Source: an uncultured Pseudomonadota bacterium (GTDB taxonomy: Bacteria; Myxococcota_A; Bradymonadia; Bradymonadales; GCA-2716585). From it: a stretch of DNA of 64,000 nucleotides. The notes under the pieces were generated by a model. That model had not been told where the DNA came from and searched no databases. It worked only from the letters and a program-made list of their open reading frames with translations. A program made the position numbers and the translations under genes. Position 1 is the first letter of the stretch, and each line of letters starts with the position of its first letter. The stretch covers positions 53,544 through 117,543 of the forward strand of contig CAKZKQ010000352.1 of assembly GCA_937123825.1 (NCBI GenBank). Direction: 5' to 3'. Below, piece by piece: positions 59,633 to 64,000 of the stretch.

Positions 59633-61153
59633 ATGACCTCACCGAAGGCCAACGCACGTCTGGTGATCACGGGAGCGGGCGGGGCCGTAGGCCACGCGCT
59701 GGTCCCCATGGCGCTGGAGGCGGGCTTTGATGTGATCGCCGTCGACCTGCCCGGCGCGGACATTCCCTGTCCAGATCGCGTCGAAGTTCGCAGCGGAGAC
59801 CTGCGCCGCAGGCGGTTTTGCAAAGACGCCGTCGCAGGCGGCGACCTGATCATCCACGCTGCCGCCCAGGGCCCCGGCAGCGCCCTATACGAAGAGATGA
59901 TCGGCATCAACGTCGACGCCGTGCGCTGGCTCTACCAGGCCGCCTCGGACGCTGGCGCGCAGCGCTTCGTCATGCTCTCCTCTGCCGACCTCTACAAACC
60001 CAGGCGCGGCGTCCTGCTTGAAGACAGCCAGATCGAACCTGGCAGCGCCTACACCGCCACCAAGGCCGAGGCCGAGCGCTTCCTGCGCTCTGAGCCCAAA
60101 GACGGCCTGTCCTGGACCATCCTGCGCCCCAGTCTTTCTTATGGACCGCGCTGCCACGCCTTCAACACGGGCCTGTTGACCGTGCCCCCGCTATTGAGGA
60201 TGTTCTTCAGCTACGTGCCGGGGCTGACTGGCGGCGCCCGCAACAACTGGGTTCACGTTGAGGACATTGCCTCGGCCGCGCTCCTGGTGGCCACCCACCC
60301 CGAGGCCTCGGGCCAGATCTACAACGTCGCCGACCAGACCCCGCTGGCCTACGGCGAGATCCTGGTGGCCCTCATTCAGGCCTACGGCCTTCAGATGGGC
60401 CCGACCATCCCCTTCCCCGTCAGCATCGTGCAGGCCCTGTCGCCGTTCATCGACTCCGACATGACCTTCCGCTTCCTCTCCGGGTTCCTCTCACCGATGT
60501 GGAAGCGCGTTCAGGAGCGCCACAAGCTCACCGGCCCCCTCGAACCCAACGTCTATCGGGCCGGTCTGGCCTACCTCCAGGGCGATCGGGTGGTGGTCAC
60601 CGACAAGCTGACGGCGCTGGGTTGGCAGCCCAGGTGGCCCGACTTGCGCCAGGGCATGGCCCAAACCGTGCGCTGGTACCAACAAGCCCGCTGGGTGCCC
60701 GACTACCGGGCGCTGCCCGACGAAGACATCCTCGATGAAGGCATCGGGCTGTCCTACCGCGAACGGCTCGACGCGCAAAACGGACACCTGGAGTTGACCG
60801 TCACCTTCCCCAGCCTGCGCCGCCTGGCGCTTGATCAAGACGCCATCCTTGAGGGCACCATCAGCCTCGACGGCATCGCCACCGAGGCCGAGTTGGTGGG
60901 CACGCTTCGCGTTCACAAAGCGCGCCGTGACATGGTCTACGAGTTCGCCTTTACCGGCGACGACGGCCAAGCCCACCGCTTCGAGGGGGTCAAACACCTC
61001 ACCCTCCTGGGTCTGGTCTCAGACTTCGCGCATCTGCGCGGCACGCTGGTCGGCTCCCACGGCCAGAAGATCGCCGATCTGGTCTGGCGCATGGATCCCC
61101 GCGAAGAATTGGCCAGCTTTGTCCAAGGCCTCAAACCCAGCTTTGGCCAATAA
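59633..61153 (+). CDS. extended SDR (NAD-dependent epimerase-like) with extra C-terminal domain
   Basis: 506 residues; ATG after GGATGGAG. The Rossmann start is VITGAGGAVGHALVP (12-26); the catalytic Tyr140 and Lys144 lie in SAYTATKAEAE; NNWVHVEDIASAALLVATHP and YNVADQTPLAYGEI follow, matching 3-beta-hydroxysteroid-dehydrogenase-like or sugar-epimerase SDRs. Residues about 375-506 form an extra beta-rich domain (LELTVTFPSLRRLALDQDAI, VGTLRVHKARRDMVYEFAF) not part of usual SDRs, similar in rhythm to lipid- or sterol-linked domains. A steroid or polyketide-like substrate is possible. The stop is followed by repeat copy B. Confidence 0.85.
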   Translation: MTSPKANARLVITGAGGAVGHALVPMALEAGFDVIAVDLPGADIPCPDRVEVRSGDLRRRRFCKDAVAGGDLIIHAAAQGPGSALYEEMIGINVDAVRWLYQAASDAGAQRFVMLSSADLYKPRRGVLLEDSQIEPGSAYTATKAEAERFLRSEPKDGLSWTILRPSLSYGPRCHAFNTGLLTVPPLLRMFFSYVPGLTGGARNNWVHVEDIASAALLVATHPEASGQIYNVADQTPLAYGEILVALIQAYGLQMGPTIPFPVSIVQALSPFIDSDMTFRFLSGFLSPMWKRVQERHKLTGPLEPNVYRAGLAYLQGDRVVVTDKLTALGWQPRWPDLRQGMAQTVRWYQQARWVPDYRALPDEDILDEGIGLSYRERLDAQNGHLELTVTFPSLRRLALDQDAILEGTISLDGIATEAELVGTLRVHKARRDMVYEFAFTGDDGQAHRFEGVKHLTLLGLVSDFAHLRGTLVGSHGQKIADLVWRMDPREELASFVQGLKPSFGQ

Positions 61154-61206
61154 ACCCAAACCCCCAACCAAGCCGCCATAGGCCTGGCGCACTTCCCAAG
61201 CAATTC

Positions 61207-61340
61207 AAAAAGAAAAGAGAAAAGCCACGGGTTTGGGGCGAGCAATGATGGATGGCCTGGGCCTCAGGACGAGCGAAGCCATAGCAGCGCTATTGCGAGC
61301 GAGTTCTGTGGTTCAGGGCGCCATCAGGGCCGCCCCAAAC
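61207..61340. repeat. 110-bp palindromic element, copy B, with A-rich flank
   Basis: The core 61231-61340 is exactly 110 bp, bounded by GTTTGGGGCG (61231-61240) and CGCCCCAAAC (61331-61340), a perfect inverted repeat. The shared centre GAAGCCATAGCAGCGCTA forms the same hairpin. Flank AAAAAGAAAAG then AAAGCCACGG precedes it as in copy A. Sequence differs from copy A at scattered positions while the ends are identical, so the ends are under constraint. Confidence 0.85.
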
Positions 61341-62046
61341 AAGAAATCCAAAAACCCCACACATGACAGACGGCCATGGGTGGGGTTTCGGGAAAGGAGG
61401 AGAGATGGACAATCCCACATGGGATCATTCGTTGTTGCCGGCGACGTCAATCGCCAGCGGTTTGTCCTCCCCGCATGCACGGGTTGGACGGCCAGAACCG
61501 GCCACAAGGGCCAGCGCTGGCAAAAGCGTTTCATCGTGACCCTCACTGCCGTGCAGCGTCGGCCTACCAATATGGCCGCTGCGCAAAGCGTGGTGGGGGT
61601 CTTTAAGTGAACATCATCGGCGCACAAGGCGCCGAAGTCTGTCGTCCGTAAAGGCATGTGGAAGAGCTTGGGGACTCTGACCTCACCAGGAGGCTTCAAC
61701 CTTCACCCTCACCAAAGAGCAATCGCCGTGCCAGCCCAGAAATAACTTCTAAACCATTGATTTTATTGAACTTTTATTTTTGGCGCGCGTTTGGACATCT
61801 TCAAAAGACAGCCAGAGTATGACAGCGATGTCAGGTGTGGGGTGCTTGTGCCGCGCGATGGGGCACGCCGTTGTCCGGGGGAGGTGGCAGATGGACACCA
61901 CCGCTGTGGGCCATGGACGCCCATGGTCGGCGCTGGGCACAGCTGCAGCGTTGGCCGCAGGGCAGCCTTGCATCAGGGCAGGTTGTGTGGGGGTATAAAA
62001 GGGTTCGAGGCCGCAGCGCTGCCGATCCGTGGGCAGACCGCCGGGC
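61341..62046. other. non-coding stretch without supported gene
   Basis: Several frames occur on both strands, the longest about 128 codons at 61313-61699 on the minus strand, but it overlaps the end of repeat B, lacks a ribosome site and has no recognisable sequence. A low-GC block lies at 61741-61790 (AACTTTTATTTTTGG). The region may contain promoter sites or decayed sequence. Confidence 0.4.
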
Positions 62047-62160
62047 TTACTGCAGAGGCACGAGGATGGCCAGCAGCGCAGCCGCAAGCAGCACGACCGA
62101 CTGCAACAACATCAACATCAGGGCGGGGTTTTTGAGCTGGATACGGAATTTGGTCATCAT
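62047..62160 (-). CDS. predicted 37-residue single-span membrane protein
   Basis: ATG at 62160 (a second ATG follows at once), stop TAA at 62047-62049. The peptide starts MMTKFRIQLKNPALM, then a hydrophobic run of about 23 residues (LMLLQSVVLLAAALLAILVP) and ends PLQ. A basic N-terminus followed by one helix is typical of small membrane proteins such as accessory subunits. The ribosome site is weak (AAGG 14 bases upstream). The codons are GC-rich like the neighbours. It is too short for common gene callers. Support is only the composition and the clean hydrophobic frame. Confidence 0.4.
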   Translation of the reverse strand: MMTKFRIQLKNPALMLMLLQSVVLLAAALLAILVPLQ

Positions 62161-62322
62161 GGTGTCTGGTCAACCTTGAAGTTATCAGTCTGGCTGCCGT
62201 CTATAACATCAGCGGCATTCATCAACGCCGGCCCGTATATACAACAACCGTGCCCAAATTCAAAACTCAATGATTACAACCACTTAGCAATTTAAGACGG
62301 CATGGAAGGGAGAAAATACTCT

Positions 62323-63705
62323 ATGAATAGAAGAAGAAATATTGTTTGGAGAGCAAAATGGGTCCACTTTCTGGCCCCGCTGCTCGCTCTGACAATCATG
62401 TCAGGATCCTCCATGATCGCCTGCGGTGACAGCGCCTGCACCCAACTCCAGCAAGACCACCAGGCCCTCATGCTGGCACAAACCAACCTCGACACCACCT
62501 CTCCCAAAGACGCACCCGTCGTCATGGCCGTCTCCATCCATGAAGAACTCATCGGCCAAATGCTCACCGAAGCCGTCGGCAAAGAAATCCCGCCCATCGA
62601 GAAAAAACTCTCCGCCTCCAAAGCCTCCATCGACGCCACGCTCACCATCCCATCGTTCCAAACCTCCCTCTCCGACAAATGCGACGACTGCATCCAACTC
62701 GGCGGCGCCGTCTCCGTTCGCGCCTCCGCCAAAGCGCTCGGCGCCAAACTCTTCAGCACACGCGTGCGCGGACGACTGACCGGACGCGTCCCCCTCAAAC
62801 TCATCGCCACCTCCAAAGGCTCCGCCCTCAAGGTCGACCTCAAACGCGCCCGCATCGAAAAAATCCGACTCGACCTCGACGGACTCCCCTCATGGGCTCG
62901 CAAAGCCGTTCAGGACTTTGCCAGCGACGGCGCCAACTCCATCATCAAAAAACTCTTCAAAAAAGACATCACCCTCGCGCGCTGGGAACCCATCCCCCTG
63001 CCCGGCTCACCCGTCAAACTCACCGCCAGCAAGCTAAACACCTTCCCCAAAGACAAAGAACTCCAGATCGGCTTCGCCACCAACATCGCCCAGCGCCAAG
63101 GCTCCAAACACAACCTCCCCTCCCTCAAGCCCACACCCCTGCTCAAGTCCTCCAAGCAACGCCTGGGCGTCACCTTCTCAGGGCTCGGCATGACCGCGCT
63201 GACCAACGCCGCCATCGCCGCCGGCACCATCCCCGTCCGACTCAACGACGACTTCAAACCCGACCCCAACGGCGACTACCACGTCACCTTCTCCAGCATC
63301 ACCCCCACCGACCAACGCCTGCGCACCAACTTCACCGTCTGGCACCTGCCCAAGAGCGGCTCCTGCTTCGCCGCCGACGTCCAGGGCATGGTCTCTCTCA
63401 AGGTCAACCCCAACCAGAAACGCTCCCGCACGCGCATCCTGGCCGACATCAAAGACCTCGAAGTCCAACGTACCCGTGGCGACGACACCCTCCTGCGCAT
63501 TGGACTGTGGGTTCAGTCCACTTTCATGGACGAAGCCCTTGAAGCCAGCACACGGCTGCTGACCGCAGACACACTCCAGGTCGGCCCCCTGGGCAAAAAA
63601 CGCCTCCTGATCGGCAAAATCAGCTTTGACGACAACCGCGTCACCGTCACCGGCGACCTCACCGACGCACCCAAAGCCTCTGCCAACCCCCGCAAGCGCC
63701 GCTGA
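62323..63705 (+). CDS. lipoprotein, unknown function
   Basis: 460 residues from ATG 62323; GGGAGA lies 10 bases upstream, and an earlier ATG at 62302 is less likely. Signal peptide MNRRRNIVWRAKWVHFLAPL with lipobox SMIAC near residue 34. The mature part is beta-rich with a repeating style (TSLSDKCDDCIQLGGAVSV, LKLIATSKGSALKVDLK, RILADIKDLEVQRTRGDD) that recalls elongated lipid-binding folds of the BPI or SMP type. One Cys pair CDDC at about residues 120-123 could form a disulfide. The start region is lower in GC. It stands alone upstream of the last repeat cluster. No function assigned. Confidence 0.7.
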   Translation: MNRRRNIVWRAKWVHFLAPLLALTIMSGSSMIACGDSACTQLQQDHQALMLAQTNLDTTSPKDAPVVMAVSIHEELIGQMLTEAVGKEIPPIEKKLSASKASIDATLTIPSFQTSLSDKCDDCIQLGGAVSVRASAKALGAKLFSTRVRGRLTGRVPLKLIATSKGSALKVDLKRARIEKIRLDLDGLPSWARKAVQDFASDGANSIIKKLFKKDITLARWEPIPLPGSPVKLTASKLNTFPKDKELQIGFATNIAQRQGSKHNLPSLKPTPLLKSSKQRLGVTFSGLGMTALTNAAIAAGTIPVRLNDDFKPDPNGDYHVTFSSITPTDQRLRTNFTVWHLPKSGSCFAADVQGMVSLKVNPNQKRSRTRILADIKDLEVQRTRGDDTLLRIGLWVQSTFMDEALEASTRLLTADTLQVGPLGKKRLLIGKISFDDNRVTVTGDLTDAPKASANPRKRR

Positions 63706-63751
63706 ACAACCCGCAACATGTCTTCATACCAAGATGCAGACGAAAGGCTTG

Positions 63752-63866
63752 CTTTGTGGCGAACAATGATGAGTCCCAGGGGCCGAAGTTCTCAGCGATA
63801 AGCCACAGGTTTGGGGCGAGCAATGATGGATGCTAGAGGCCGAAGTTCCCAACGATGAGTCGCTGA
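63752..63866. repeat. short-form repeat, two tandem units of 57 bp
   Basis: Unit 1 begins CTTTGTGGCGAACAATGATG (63752) and unit 2 GTTTGGGGCGAGCAATGATG (63809). Both include GGCCGAAGTTC and CGATRAGYCRC. They match the left part of the 110-bp elements but lack the ATAGC/GCTAT hairpin and the right terminal repeat, like the unit at 8024-8081. Confidence 0.75.
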
Positions 63867-63907
63867 CTTACAAGCCGCTTCAGTCCCACGCAAAACCCAA
63901 ACACTTT

Positions 63908-64000
63908 AAAAAGAAAAGGCGAAGATGCCTGGGTTTGGGGCGAGCAACGGTGGATGTCAGGGGCCTCGGGTCGAGCGAAGCCATAGCAGCGCTATTGCGA
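63908..64000. repeat. 110-bp palindromic element, copy C, cut by window end
   Basis: GTTTGGGGCG starts at 63933; the copy continues through GAAGCCATAGCAGCGCTA to the window end after 68 bases. The A-rich flank AAAAAGAAAAGG is at 63908-63919. Very close to copy A in the first 68 bases (only a few differences). Confidence 0.85.

Noticed and set aside
61313..61699. 128-codon minus-strand frame
   Set aside because: It overlaps repeat B, has no ribosome site and no recognisable sequence.
8022..64000. CRISPR array
   Set aside because: The repeats are dispersed or only twofold tandem, without regular unique spacers.

Overview
The window is a GC-rich, gene-dense bacterial chromosome segment. Its content suggests a Myxococcota-like lineage, possibly Bradymonadales, although no ribosomal marker is present to prove it. 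The supporting signs are many secreted lipoproteins, a MopE-type Asp-rich calcium-binding protein, a trypsin-like protease with a MYXO-CTERM-like tail, tandem MJ0042 zinc-ribbon/TPR proteins, a MoxR/VWA operon and a carotenoid cluster. No rRNA, tRNA, CRISPR array, prophage or intact insertion sequence was seen.

Layout. 0-5 kb (minus): two paralogous Clp-like AAA+ proteins, the first cut by the window start. The second has a degenerate first Walker B and a C-terminal region that reads like a class I release factor without GGQ. 5-9 kb: a multi-spanning membrane protein, a small lipoprotein, a repeat patch and a bestrophin. 9-16 kb: an intergenic palindromic tandem repeat, a lipoprotein, then a divergent pair (MopE-like protein and serine protease) sharing a Cys-rich module. 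16-21.5 kb: an LRR protein, MoxR ATPase and VWA protein operon. 21.5-28 kb: a beta-helix lipoprotein, a protein of the family usually labelled 3-methyladenine DNA glycosylase, a PAP2 phosphatase and a large phosphodiester-glycosidase-like protein. 28-33.6 kb: a translationally coupled operon (HEAT-like lipoprotein, MprF-C-like membrane protein, class V aminotransferase), a small lipoprotein, and an ECF sigma factor behind a leader rich in GTTC/GAAC inverted repeats.

33.5-41.8 kb is a carotenoid locus of two divergent arms. The minus arm carries a CrtL-type lycopene cyclase, GGPP synthase, phytoene synthase and an alpha/beta hydrolase with Cys in the nucleophile elbow; three of its genes are linked by ATGA overlaps. 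The plus arm carries a CrtC hydratase, a GT2 glycosyltransferase and a CrtD-type desaturase. Together they predict a monocyclic carotenoid with a hydroxylated, desaturated and probably glycosylated psi end. No separate phytoene desaturase (CrtI) is present.

42-64 kb is mixed: a PLP aminotransferase, SirB1, acetyltransferases, a formylglycine-enzyme-fold lipoprotein, a Fic-like protein with a broken catalytic motif, GTP cyclohydrolase II with a leader hairpin, PrsW, two MJ0042/GYF-like/TPR proteins, a PH-like membrane protein, a DUF547 lipoprotein, a secreted HExxH peptidase, an extended SDR and a final lipoprotein.

The most unusual items are the Clp/release-factor-like fusion, and a family of 110-bp elements with perfect 10-bp terminal inverted repeats at about 8.1, 61.2 and 63.9 kb, with shorter relatives nearby. 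Several start codons were moved inward from the longest open frame on the basis of ribosome-binding sites, signal peptides or gene overlaps.
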